From contig NZ_JAJTNP010000004.1 in the NCBI RefSeq assembly GCF_021311115.1, positions 62,001-126,000 of the forward strand: 64,000 bases of DNA, given 5' to 3'. Both the position numbers and the translations under genes were made by a program. Of this stretch, positions 26,518 through 34,535 are shown piece by piece. The first letter of the stretch is position 1; the number at the start of each line of letters is the position of its first letter. This DNA is from Chryseobacterium gwangjuense (GTDB lineage: Bacteria > Bacteroidota > Bacteroidia > Flavobacteriales > Weeksellaceae). A model generated the notes under the pieces. The model searched no databases. It was not told the DNA's origin and saw only the letters and a program-made list of their open reading frames with translations.

Positions 26518-27309
26518 CTAAAATTCTAAAGGGGCCAAATCATCAAAATATAATAAGAGCAAACTTTTATTGGATTTGTTATTACGTTTTCCATATTTAT
26601 AAAGTTGTAAATTTTTGAGGATTAAATTTTCAATTTCTATATCTTTTTCACCGACTTGTTTAATGGGAATTATTTTTTTTATTTTCAAATCTTTATTAGT
26701 GAGCACTTTATATATACCAATTCTATCATAGGGATTAGAAATATTTAATTTTATAAAATCTGTATGTGGTGTATAAGGGTACGTCATGCGTGTTTCTGAA
26801 GAATCATAAAAATCTTCGAATTTCAAATTTGAAAATTGATTTTTATATTTTTCTATGTTTTCAAAAAGTTTGGTATAACTATTTATTAGTCTATTTTCTT
26901 CATTAATTAAATTATGATAACTTAAGCGAATGATTCTACTGCATGAGCTTATCCAATATTCATTATTTTGATTTTTTTTAAGAATCACAAAATATTTTTC
27001 TCCGGGTTTGAGATATAATGAACAGCCTTGATAGAAATCTTTCTTGTCACTTATTATTCCAAATACATTTAAGAAATTTAGTTTTTTGCCTTTTATTATT
27101 TTATCAAAGTTCATTTCAGCTTTATAAAAATAATTTTCACTTCCTGATTTGTATTTTAAAATGTTTTCATCAAAAGTTTTTGTTATAGTTATAACTCCTA
27201 CAAAGTCAGCGTCAAGATATTCTTGAACAATATTTTCTGAGCTACATCTACAAGCGAATATTTTTAAAGTGAAGAATAAAAAGAAAATTAGAAGTAAGTT
27301 TTTTTTCAT
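26518..27309 (-). CDS. exported protein with N-terminal CRC motif (TIMP/netrin-like start)
   Basis: The 263-residue protein has a hydrophobic signal peptide (LLLIFFLFFTLKIFA) directly followed by CRCSSENIVQEYLDADFVGV. A CxC at the mature N-terminus followed by an ADFVG-type strand resembles the start of the netrin/TIMP-like OB domain seen in various Bacteroidota exported proteins, and QGCSLYLKPGEKYFVILKK and SSCSRI supply the partner cysteines expected there. The rest (from ~125) has no motif I recognise. It could instead be a lipoprotein with lipidated Cys20, although Phe at -2 fits poorly. The gene is very AT-rich and stands alone. Confidence 0.6.
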   Translation of the reverse strand: MKKNLLLIFFLFFTLKIFACRCSSENIVQEYLDADFVGVITITKTFDENILKYKSGSENYFYKAEMNFDKIIKGKKLNFLNVFGIISDKKDFYQGCSLYLKPGEKYFVILKKNQNNEYWISSCSRIIRLSYHNLINEENRLINSYTKLFENIEKYKNQFSNLKFEDFYDSSETRMTYPYTPHTDFIKLNISNPYDRIGIYKVLTNKDLKIKKIIPIKQVGEKDIEIENLILKNLQLYKYGKRNNKSNKSLLLLYFDDLAPLEF

Positions 27310-27456
27310 CGTATTAATTTTGTTGAATAACGTTTTAGGGGGAGGTTTAGTTTATAAGGCGTAAATTTTTCCCGAAGTCTACTGAATTTTTTATGTATTA
27401 AGATTGTTTAGTAGAAAATCAATTATCTTTGTTTTTCAATTAGTAAGAGTAAAATA

Positions 27457-28287
27457 ATGGAAGTTAGCAAATATCCGAAATATACATTCACATGGTTGGG
27501 TGGGCTTGTTTTGTTGGGAGGTTATATTTTTGGAAGCATTATCGTTGGGTTCGCAAGTGTGCTTTGGACTGTTATATATGGAGGAAGTATTCAGAATGAA
27601 GGTTGGTTTATGATGATAGGCAATGCGGTGGTTTTTGTTCCGATCATTGCAGCTTTTGATTTTTTTATTGTAAGACCTACAACTCAGAAAAAGCTGAGTT
27701 TTAATTTTTCGCCCACTAATTTTTATACTTATCTTCTGATTTTTCCTATGATGATCGGGATGATGTTTATAGGAGAATTTATCACGGCACAGATTCCGAC
27801 GACAGGACCGTTTTTTGGAGAATATTATAAATTTTTTGAACGATTAATGGGGCAACTTACTGATGACCCTGTTATTATGTTGATTACTGCGGTTGTGATG
27901 GCGCCTATTTTTGAAGAGATTATTTTCAGAGGAATTATTCAGAAAGGCTTAATTAATAAAGGTGTTGAACCGTGGAAAGCCATTCTTTTTGCGTCTATAG
28001 TTTTTGGGCTGGTTCACGCCAATCCGTGGCAGTTTGTAGGAGCGGTTTTATTGGGTTGTGTGTTGGGTTTGGTGTATTATAAGACAAAATCATTACTGCT
28101 TCCCATGCTTTTACACGCTTTTAATAATTTATGCTCTTCAATTTTAATATTTTATACCAAAAGTGAAAGTTTTGCGGATGCTTTTAAAGTTTCCGAATGG
28201 GTGATACTCGTCATTGGAATGATCCTTTTCTCACTCTTTTATTACCTTTTTACGAACAAAAATAAGGTGCATTATTCGGAAATGTAA
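27457..28287 (+). CDS. CPBP family intramembrane glutamic endopeptidase (CAAX/Abi type)
   Basis: The 276-residue protein has about seven membrane helices and the family motifs: EEIIFRG (E153, E154, R158), FGLVHANP (H187) and a final LLHAFNN (H220). The family cleaves substrates within the membrane; bacterial members act in prenyl-protein-like processing, bacteriocin immunity or signalling, and the substrate here is unknown. It is first in a compact three-gene unit, with 4 bases to a hypothetical membrane protein and 3 more to rdgB. The gene content gives no hint of a peptide substrate. Confidence 0.9.
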   Translation: MEVSKYPKYTFTWLGGLVLLGGYIFGSIIVGFASVLWTVIYGGSIQNEGWFMMIGNAVVFVPIIAAFDFFIVRPTTQKKLSFNFSPTNFYTYLLIFPMMIGMMFIGEFITAQIPTTGPFFGEYYKFFERLMGQLTDDPVIMLITAVVMAPIFEEIIFRGIIQKGLINKGVEPWKAILFASIVFGLVHANPWQFVGAVLLGCVLGLVYYKTKSLLLPMLLHAFNNLCSSILIFYTKSESFADAFKVSEWVILVIGMILFSLFYYLFTNKNKVHYSEM

Positions 28288-28291
28288 GCTT

Positions 28292-28798
28292 ATGAGAAAA
28301 AGGTTTAGAATTCTTTCTGGAGTACTTTTGTTGTGTTCTTTGCTATTATTTTTGTTAACGTTCACGTCTTTTAAATTTGATTTTAAAGAAATAAAAATTC
28401 CGGGAAAGTCTGAATTAACTTTGACTAAAGGATCTTATACTGTTTATTTTATTAATGATGAAAATGAATCAAAGCACAGGAATTATTATTTTGAATTGAA
28501 AAATTCACAAAATAAAATAATCAGAAAATTTCCTGATACCATAAAAACAGATTTGATATTTACAACAAGTAGTTTCGAATTAGGAAATAAGAAATATAAT
28601 TCATATTCTGAATTTAATCTCGATAAGGATGATGACTATACCTTAATATCTTATTCAAAAAATAATAATATAAAAGAAATTGCAATAGGAAAAGATGAAC
28701 ATGTAAATCCAAGAGTTATTTTATTATACTTAATAGCATTAATTTTTGTTTTCTGTTCGGTTATTTCTTTAATTGTAAGTTTCTTTGTAAAAAAATAA
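28292..28798 (+). CDS. hypothetical protein with two membrane segments
   Basis: I do not recognise a family. The 168-residue protein has a membrane helix near residues 8-27, a polar beta-rich middle of about 115 residues (KSELTLTKGSYTVYFIN, then several short strands), and a second helix near 143-165. The middle probably faces the periplasm. The gene is sandwiched between the CPBP protease and rdgB with 3-4 base gaps, so it is translated from the same mRNA. A functional link with the protease, as substrate or partner, is possible but unproven. Confidence 0.75.
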   Translation: MRKRFRILSGVLLLCSLLLFLLTFTSFKFDFKEIKIPGKSELTLTKGSYTVYFINDENESKHRNYYFELKNSQNKIIRKFPDTIKTDLIFTTSSFELGNKKYNSYSEFNLDKDDDYTLISYSKNNNIKEIAIGKDEHVNPRVILLYLIALIFVFCSVISLIVSFFVKK

Positions 28799-28801
28799 AA
28801 A

Positions 28802-29377
28802 ATGGAATTATTAGTAGCAACACACAACATACATAAAAAAGAAGAAATTCAGCAGATTTTAGGAAGTGAATTTGCCGTAAAAAGTCTTACAGATTATGAT
28901 ATTCACGACGAAATTATTGAAGATGGAGACTCTTTCAATGCGAATGCTTTGATTAAAGCTAAATACTGTTTTGAAAAAACCGGAATTCCGAGTCTGGGTG
29001 ACGACAGTGGTTTGGTGGTTGAATCTTTAAACGGAAGACCAGGGATTTTTTCTGCGCGTTATGCTGGAGATCATGATTTCGCTAAAAATATTGAAAAAGT
29101 ATTGAGTGAAATGGAAGGTGTTGAGAATAGAAAAGCTTATTTCATCACAGTTTTATGTTATTATGATGAAAACGGAGCTCAGTATTTTGATGGAAGAGTA
29201 CATGGAAACCTCCTGAAAGAAAATAAAGGTTTTAAAGGGTTTGGATATGATCCTATTTTTGTGCCTGAAGGATATGAGATGACCTTTGCAGAAATGGAGC
29301 CTGAAGCAAAAAATAAAATCAGTCATAGAAAACAAGCGCTTGATTTGTTTCTGGATTTCTTGAAAGTGAAAGAATAA
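28802..29377 (+). CDS. rdgB: XTP/dITP diphosphatase (non-canonical purine NTP pyrophosphatase)
   Basis: The 191-residue protein matches the HAM1/RdgB family in length and motifs: VATHNIHKKEEIQQIL at the N-terminus, SLGDDSGLVVESLNGRPGIFSARYAG in the middle, and GFGYDPIFVPEGY with SHRKQAL at the end. It hydrolyses dITP, XTP and ITP to monophosphates, keeping deaminated purines out of DNA and RNA. It is the last gene of the CPBP unit. The following intergenic stretch carries a long inverted repeat rather than a classical terminator. Confidence 0.95.
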   Translation: MELLVATHNIHKKEEIQQILGSEFAVKSLTDYDIHDEIIEDGDSFNANALIKAKYCFEKTGIPSLGDDSGLVVESLNGRPGIFSARYAGDHDFAKNIEKVLSEMEGVENRKAYFITVLCYYDENGAQYFDGRVHGNLLKENKGFKGFGYDPIFVPEGYEMTFAEMEPEAKNKISHRKQALDLFLDFLKVKE

Positions 29378-29382
29378 AATTG

Positions 29383-29524
29383 AGGTTGAAGTTAAGATTA
29401 AGGAATGTGCTTAAAGTTTACATTAACAAGGTTTTAAGATCTATTTGAATGAATGTTGAATTCTAGTTTTTGTATTCATTTTTGAAATTCATTTTAATTG
29501 TATTCTAAACCTTAATCTTAACCT
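29383..29524. repeat. inverted repeat with GATTAAG core (copy 1)
   Basis: AAGTTAAGATTAAGG at 29389-29403 is complementary, with one mismatch, to CCTTAATCTTAACCT at 29510-29524. The roughly 105 bases between the arms hold no gene. Related hairpins with the same GATTAAG core occur at 42790-42847 and 51472-51528. Confidence 0.55.
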
Positions 29525-29531
29525 AAATCCG

Positions 29532-29539
29532 TACATTTG
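29532..29539 (+). promoter_or_regulatory. -7 box TACATTTG of the rnz operon
   Basis: TACATTTG matches TAnnTTTG exactly and lies 21 bases before the TTG start codon of rnz. I see no TTG at the ideal -33 distance. Confidence 0.55.
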
Positions 29540-29560
29540 TCGCTATAATACACTATTAAA

Positions 29561-30475
29561 TTGAGTACTTATTTAACGATATTAGGTTTTAATTCAGCGA
29601 TACCTACAGTGAATACTTCGCCGACTGCCCAGTTGTTGGAAATGGAGGAAAGAAATTTCCTGATCGATTGTGGTGAAGGAACACAGGTTCAGCTGAGAAA
29701 GGCTAAAGCAAGGTTTTCGAAGATCAATCATATATTCATTTCCCATCTTCATGGTGATCATTGTTTCGGTTTGCCCGGACTTATTGCGTCATTCCGTTTG
29801 TTGGGAAGAGAAGTTCCCTTACATGTTTATGGTCCCAAAGGAATCAAAAATATGCTGGAAACTATTTTTTCCATTACAGAAACGCATAGAGGATTTGAAG
29901 TGGTGTATCATGAGCTGGATAAGGATATTTCTGAGAAAATTTATGAAGATAATAGAGTAGAAGTCTATACTATTCCGTTGGATCACAGGATTTATTGCAA
30001 TGGCTATCTTTTTAAGGAAAAACCAAAAGACAGACATCTCAACATGAAGGAGATTGCAAAATACAGTGAGATTGAAACCTGTGATTATCATAATTTAAAA
30101 GCAGGAAAAGACTTTGTATTGAGTGATGGATATGTGCTAAAAAATGAAGTCTTAACGATTGCTCCGGCTCCATCTGTTTCTTATGCTTTTTGTAGTGATA
30201 CGAGATATTTGGAGAGTGTGATTCCGATCATTAAAAATGTAACGGTTTTATATCATGAATCTACATTTTTGCATGATTTGAAAGAAATGGCAGATTATAC
30301 AGGGCATTCAACTGCTTTGGAAGCGGCAATCATTGCTCAGAAAGCAGATGTTGGAAAATTGATTTTGGGGCATTTTTCTAATCGATATGGAGATTTGACG
30401 GTGTTTACAGACGAAGCAAGAACTGTTTTTGCCAATTCGTTTTTACCAAAGGCTTTGGAAGCTGTGAAAATTTAA
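29561..30475 (+). CDS. rnz: ribonuclease Z
   Basis: The 304-residue metallo-beta-lactamase-fold nuclease carries the zinc motif HLHGDH (H62, H64, D66, H67). It also has IDCGEGTQVQLRKAKARFSK typical of RNase Z, PLDHRIYCNGYLF, YHESTFLHDL, TGHSTALEAA and the final LGHFSNRY. It trims the 3' ends of tRNA precursors. Translation begins at TTG, because MSTYLTILGFNSAIPT is the normal N-terminus and no nearby ATG fits. It is first in an operon with the TIGR02757 gene (4-base gap) and the heptad-repeat membrane protein. Confidence 0.95.
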   Translation: MSTYLTILGFNSAIPTVNTSPTAQLLEMEERNFLIDCGEGTQVQLRKAKARFSKINHIFISHLHGDHCFGLPGLIASFRLLGREVPLHVYGPKGIKNMLETIFSITETHRGFEVVYHELDKDISEKIYEDNRVEVYTIPLDHRIYCNGYLFKEKPKDRHLNMKEIAKYSEIETCDYHNLKAGKDFVLSDGYVLKNEVLTIAPAPSVSYAFCSDTRYLESVIPIIKNVTVLYHESTFLHDLKEMADYTGHSTALEAAIIAQKADVGKLILGHFSNRYGDLTVFTDEARTVFANSFLPKALEAVKI

Positions 30476-30479
30476 GAGG

Positions 30480-31253
30480 ATGACATTAGGTTTTGAAGAA
30501 TTGAAAATTTTTCTTGATGAAAAAGCGGATCAGTATAATCAGGTTGATTTTATTGAAAATGATCCCATTCAGATTCCGCACCGTTTTTCTTTGCAACAGG
30601 ATATTGAGATTGCCGGGTTTTTGGCAGCTACGATTTCTTGGGGAAACAGAAAAGCGATCATCAAATCGGCTGAAAAAATGCTGGATATTATGGGGAATTC
30701 GCCCTATGATTTTGTAATGAATCATTCTGAAGAAGAACTGAAAGCTCTTCAGGATAAAAGTATTCACCGTACCTTTAATGGAGAAGATTTTGGATATTTT
30801 ATCAGGCAATTCCAGAGAATTTACAGAGAAAACGAAAGTCTGGAAAATTTATTTATAACAAAGGATTCAGAAATTAATTTTCAGCATGCTATTGAAAGAT
30901 TCAGAAGTCAATTTTTAGGAACGGAAAAACACAGGAGTCACAAACACGTAAGCTCACCTTACAAGAATTCTTCCACGAAAAGAATCATCATGTTTCTTCG
31001 ATGGATGGTTCGTAAAGATAAACGTGGAGTCGATTTCGGAATCTGGGAAAATGTAGATCAAAGATTCTTATCAATTCCTTTGGATGTACATACCGGAAAT
31101 ATATCCAGAAAATTAGGTTTGGTGGTAAGAACGCAGGACGATTGGAAGACCGTTGAAGAACTGGATGTTGCCATCCGTAAGTTTGATGATAAAGATCCTG
31201 CAAAATATGATTTTGCACTTTTCGGATTAGGAGTTACAAAAGAACTTATATAA
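30480..31253 (+). CDS. TIGR02757 family protein (DUF2400)
   Basis: The 257-residue protein matches the TIGR02757/DUF2400 family. It has HRFSLQQDIEIAGFLAATIS with WGNRKAI near the N-terminus, then MFLRWMVRKDKRGVDFGIW, PLDVHTGNISRKLGLV and ALFGLGV at the end. The all-helical fold and the LDVHT segment recall HhH-GPD DNA glycosylases, but function in the family is not established. It follows rnz by 4 bases and precedes the DUF1003-like gene by 12, so the three are probably co-expressed. Confidence 0.88.
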   Translation: MTLGFEELKIFLDEKADQYNQVDFIENDPIQIPHRFSLQQDIEIAGFLAATISWGNRKAIIKSAEKMLDIMGNSPYDFVMNHSEEELKALQDKSIHRTFNGEDFGYFIRQFQRIYRENESLENLFITKDSEINFQHAIERFRSQFLGTEKHRSHKHVSSPYKNSSTKRIIMFLRWMVRKDKRGVDFGIWENVDQRFLSIPLDVHTGNISRKLGLVVRTQDDWKTVEELDVAIRKFDDKDPAKYDFALFGLGVTKELI

Positions 31254-31265
31254 AAATAAAAGAGG

Positions 31266-31796
31266 ATGAAAAAATATAATGAAAGAGCCGAGTTTTTAGA
31301 GAAAATTGCCAACGGAATTACCTGGTGGATTGGTTCTATTCCGTCCCTCATTGTACATACCTTGTTTTTTATTATTTCCTTTCTTCTTCCCATATTGCAT
31401 ATTGTAGAATTTGATAAAATGCTTCTTATTCTTACTACAGTAGTTTCTTTAGAAGCTATTTACCTTGCGATTTTCATCCAGATGTCCGTTAATAAAAGTC
31501 ACGAAAAAATTGAAGATATTCAGGAAGATATTGAAGATATCCAGGAAGACATTGAAGAAATCAGTGAAGATATTGAAGAGATCAGCGAGGATATAGAGGA
31601 GATTAATGAAGATATTGAAGATATTCAGGAAGATATTGAAGAAATTAACGAGGAGGAAGATGAGGAAGATCACAGTGAAAGAGCCAAAGCGGTGATGTTG
31701 AAAAGTAATGTTAACTCAAATAAAAATCAAATCAAATCTTTAAAAGATAAAATACAAGAACTTCAGGATATGATTGATGAACTTAAAAAAGATTAA
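31266..31796 (+). CDS. DUF1003-like membrane protein with seven perfect heptad repeats
   Basis: The 176-residue protein has two membrane helices (about 20-38 and 48-72), with VVSLEAIYLAIFIQMSVNKS resembling the end of the DUF1003 domain. From residue 82 to 130 come seven uninterrupted heptads of the form IEDIQED, IEEISED or IEEINED, with Ile at both a and d positions and acidic residues elsewhere. An acidic stretch and a second coiled coil follow (NQIKSLKDKIQELQDMIDEL). Ile at a and d favours a parallel trimer or tetramer, so the protein probably oligomerises just below the membrane. Function unknown. It is the last gene of the rnz operon. Confidence 0.7.
   Translation: MKKYNERAEFLEKIANGITWWIGSIPSLIVHTLFFIISFLLPILHIVEFDKMLLILTTVVSLEAIYLAIFIQMSVNKSHEKIEDIQEDIEDIQEDIEEISEDIEEISEDIEEINEDIEDIQEDIEEINEEEDEEDHSERAKAVMLKSNVNSNKNQIKSLKDKIQELQDMIDELKKD
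31509..31655 (+). repeat. seven tandem 21-bp coding repeats
   Basis: The heptads are encoded by seven in-frame 21-bp units, such as ATTGAAGATATTCAGGAAGA(T), that vary mostly at third positions or by Asp/Glu and Gln/Ser/Asn exchanges. The copies have diverged, but the array keeps the frame, so unit gain or loss by slippage would lengthen or shorten the coiled coil by whole heptads. Confidence 0.85.
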
Positions 31797-31971
31797 TTTT
31801 ATACTAATCTGTTATAACTGTAAATAATATATTTGTTAAAAAGGCTAATTGTAGATTAGTCTTTTTTGTTTTAAAATTAAAGCAAAATTGGAGAGGAGTT
31901 ATAATTGAAATAAAATGAGATATTGTTGTTAATTATCTAGATTAAAGTGGTTTTTTAATTGTAAAAAGTAG

Positions 31972-31979
31972 TATTTTTG
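31972..31979 (+). promoter_or_regulatory. -7 box TATTTTTG of the first choice-of-anchor L gene
   Basis: TATTTTTG matches TAnnTTTG and lies 16 bases before the ATG, predicting a leader of about ten bases. The two downstream paralogues have the same arrangement. Confidence 0.6.
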
Positions 31980-31995
31980 AACAAACAATTATAAA

Positions 31996-34374
31996 ATGTT
32001 AAAATATAGATTAAAACATTACTTCTTCTTTTTAGTATTGCTTTTGGTTTCCGGATCAATATTTGGACAAAATAAAAGTGTTAGCCGAGTTACTACAGAA
32101 AAGGCAGCTCCAAAAGGAACAGCTAAGGCAGGAACATTTATTGATGTAAATGTTGCTCCTTACCCAGCTTCTAACTATACTATTGAACAACTTGTAAAAA
32201 ATGTTCTGATTGCCGGAACTTCAAGTTGCAGCAGTGGTGCAAATGTTTCGAATGTGACGGTTACTCCAAACCATCTTGTTACAAATACAGATAGAGCTTG
32301 GGGATATTTTAATAAAGGGACTACTAATTTCCCTTTTAAGGACGGTATCGTTTTAGTGACCGGTAAAGCCAGAAGAGCAGGGAATGTAAGTGAAGGTGGA
32401 TTAAGTGATCCTGTATCAGGAACTACTGAGACCGATGCTGATCTAGTAGCTGCTATTTCACCTTTAGCAGCTCTTAGGGATGCTGTTTTTATTGAGTTCG
32501 ATTTCGTTCCTACAAGTACGCAAATAAAATTTAATTATCTTTTTGCATCTGAAGAATACACATCAAGTTTTCCATGCGGAGTATTTTCAGATGGTTTTGC
32601 TTTATTGCTAAAACCTAATACACCGGGATCTACCTATACAAATATGGCTGTTCTTCCTGGAGGAGCAGGACCTGTAAGTGTTACTAATATTGTACCTTCA
32701 AGTTTTTCTTGTGGTCCTATTAACGAGATGTATTTTGGAGGACTAAATCCTACTCCAAATATTGAAACCAACTTTAATGGAAGAACAATTCCTTTAACGG
32801 CTACAGCAACTGTAATTCCGGGGCAATCTTATCATTTTAAAATGGTTTTGGCAGATGCTTCTGATCCTTCATTTGATTCTGCGGTATTTCTTGAAGGGGG
32901 ATCTTTTGATATAGGAATTAAACTTGTTGATAGTAATGGGGTTGCATTACCAGCAACGATGAATGTATGTGATAATGCTCCTCAGACTTTAGTGGCTCAG
33001 GTTTCTGGTATTACAGGTGCTACCTATCAATGGTATAAGGACGGAGTATTGATACCAGGTGCAACAAGCCCAACGTATATTGCGACATCACCAGGTGTTT
33101 ATACCGTTAAAGTTACGATCCCTGGGAATACTTGCCCGGTTGAAGCAAAAGTGACGATCGTAGGAGGAACAACTCCGACAGCACAAAATGCAACGTTGAA
33201 ACTTTGTACTACACCAACAGTAAGTACTTTTAATTTAAATGATGCTAAACCTCAGATAAGTACAACAACAGGAGCTGTTTTCCGTTTTTATGTAAATCAG
33301 GCGGATGCAGTAGCGCAAAATGCTAATTATATTCCTGATGCCAATTTGCCAAGTTACAACGGTACAGATGGACAAGTCTTATATGTTGTAGTGTCAAACG
33401 GAGCTTTCTGTAGTAAAATGGTTACTTTAACCTTGAGAAAAGAAGCGACTCCTGTTGCTCAGTTAGTTGCTTCAGATACAAAAATATGTGTAGGAGAAAC
33501 AGTTATGTTGACAGCTTCTAACGGAGTTACTTATCAATGGGTAAGCGGTTTAACCGGAACAGCACCGGTGCAATTGGTTTCTCCAAAACAAACTACAACC
33601 TATTCTGTATATGCAATCGGAGCACAGGGCTGTAAGTCTTTACAACCGGCTACTGTTACGGTAGAAGTCGTTCCGGCTATTGTTTCAAATTTATCTGGAG
33701 GTATGATTTGTACAGGTGATCAGATTACCTTAGATGCTGGTGCAGGTCCTAATTATACTTACCTTTGGAATACGGGTGCTACAACACAAACTCTCTCCGT
33801 AGCTACGCCGGGAACGTACTCGGTAATCATAGATAATGGTGTTTGTACAAGCGTATACAAGACAGAAGTTATCAAAGCAATCATTCCTGAAATTATCAAA
33901 GTAGATTATAATGAAAGTGGTGTATTAGTTGTTACAGCAAGTAATCCAAGTAACGGACCATTAGAATATTCTGCAGATAACGGAGTGACTTGGCAAAACT
34001 CTAATGTATTTACAAATATTCCTAAAAATATAGTTGTTTCTATCAGAGTAAGAGTTAAAAAAACAAGCTGTGTTGGAGTGTTAGAATATTTTACATTCAT
34101 CATGAAGAATGTAATTACTCCAAATGGGGATAATGTGAATGATATGATTGACTTTAGAGGGGTTAGTAAATATAATAGCTTTAAAGCAGTAATTTCAGAT
34201 AGATACGGAAGAGAAGTTTACAAAGCTGAAAAAGTACGTCCGTATTGGGATGGCTTATTCCAAGGTAAAAAACTTCCTACAGCTTCTTATTGGTATCAGG
34301 TAACTTTCGAAGATCCTGCAACCAAACAGATCGTTGTAAAAACAGGTTGGATTCTATTGAAAAATATTGAATAA
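31996..34374 (+). CDS. choice-of-anchor L surface protein with T9SS type B sorting domain (paralogue 1)
   Basis: The 792-residue protein has a signal peptide (FFFLVLLLVSGSIFGQ). A choice-of-anchor L domain (~45-310) contains FIDVNVAPYPASNYTIEQLV, FNYLFASEEYTSSFPCG and HFKMVLADASDPSFDSAVFL. Ig-like/PKD-like beta domains follow (VCDNAPQTLVAQVSGITGA, KICVGETVMLTASNGVTYQW, TGDQITLDAGAGPNYTYLWN). A type B T9SS (gliding-motility-associated) C-terminal domain ends the chain, from NVITPNGDNVNDMIDFRGVS to TGWILLKN. It is therefore secreted by T9SS and probably displayed on the surface. Binding partner unknown. It is the first of three tandem paralogues, each its own transcription unit. Confidence 0.9.
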   Translation: MLKYRLKHYFFFLVLLLVSGSIFGQNKSVSRVTTEKAAPKGTAKAGTFIDVNVAPYPASNYTIEQLVKNVLIAGTSSCSSGANVSNVTVTPNHLVTNTDRAWGYFNKGTTNFPFKDGIVLVTGKARRAGNVSEGGLSDPVSGTTETDADLVAAISPLAALRDAVFIEFDFVPTSTQIKFNYLFASEEYTSSFPCGVFSDGFALLLKPNTPGSTYTNMAVLPGGAGPVSVTNIVPSSFSCGPINEMYFGGLNPTPNIETNFNGRTIPLTATATVIPGQSYHFKMVLADASDPSFDSAVFLEGGSFDIGIKLVDSNGVALPATMNVCDNAPQTLVAQVSGITGATYQWYKDGVLIPGATSPTYIATSPGVYTVKVTIPGNTCPVEAKVTIVGGTTPTAQNATLKLCTTPTVSTFNLNDAKPQISTTTGAVFRFYVNQADAVAQNANYIPDANLPSYNGTDGQVLYVVVSNGAFCSKMVTLTLRKEATPVAQLVASDTKICVGETVMLTASNGVTYQWVSGLTGTAPVQLVSPKQTTTYSVYAIGAQGCKSLQPATVTVEVVPAIVSNLSGGMICTGDQITLDAGAGPNYTYLWNTGATTQTLSVATPGTYSVIIDNGVCTSVYKTEVIKAIIPEIIKVDYNESGVLVVTASNPSNGPLEYSADNGVTWQNSNVFTNIPKNIVVSIRVRVKKTSCVGVLEYFTFIMKNVITPNGDNVNDMIDFRGVSKYNSFKAVISDRYGREVYKAEKVRPYWDGLFQGKKLPTASYWYQVTFEDPATKQIVVKTGWILLKNIE

Positions 34375-34394
34375 TTATAAAATACATAGGTAAA

Positions 34395-34434
34395 AAACAA
34401 ACAAGGCTGAAAAAATCAGCCTTGTTTGTTTTTT
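34395..34434 (+). terminator. terminator after paralogue 1
   Basis: AAACAAACAAGGCTGA and TCAGCCTTGTTTGTTT form a 16-bp hairpin followed by T. Confidence 0.9.
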
Positions 34435-34511
34435 AATAATAAATAATGATGTCAAATTAAATATCTTGTATTATAAGTAAACCAAATTTAAATTTTAACC
34501 AAAAAAAGTGT

Positions 34512-34519
34512 TATTTTTG
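34512..34519 (+). promoter_or_regulatory. -7 box TATTTTTG of paralogue 2
   Basis: TATTTTTG is identical to the box of paralogue 1 and also lies 16 bases before the ATG. Confidence 0.6.
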
Positions 34520-34535
34520 TTTAAAAGATTGTAAA

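Noticed and set aside
27457-28287. An abortive-infection (Abi) phage-defence system suggested by the CPBP/Abi protease family name
   Set aside because: The neighbours are a small hypothetical protein and rdgB, a housekeeping enzyme, and there are no other defence genes. The family name alone does not support a defence role.
31509-31655. Regular 21-bp repeats that could be mistaken for a CRISPR array
   Set aside because: There are no spacers. The units are contiguous, in frame, and encode heptads of a coiled coil.
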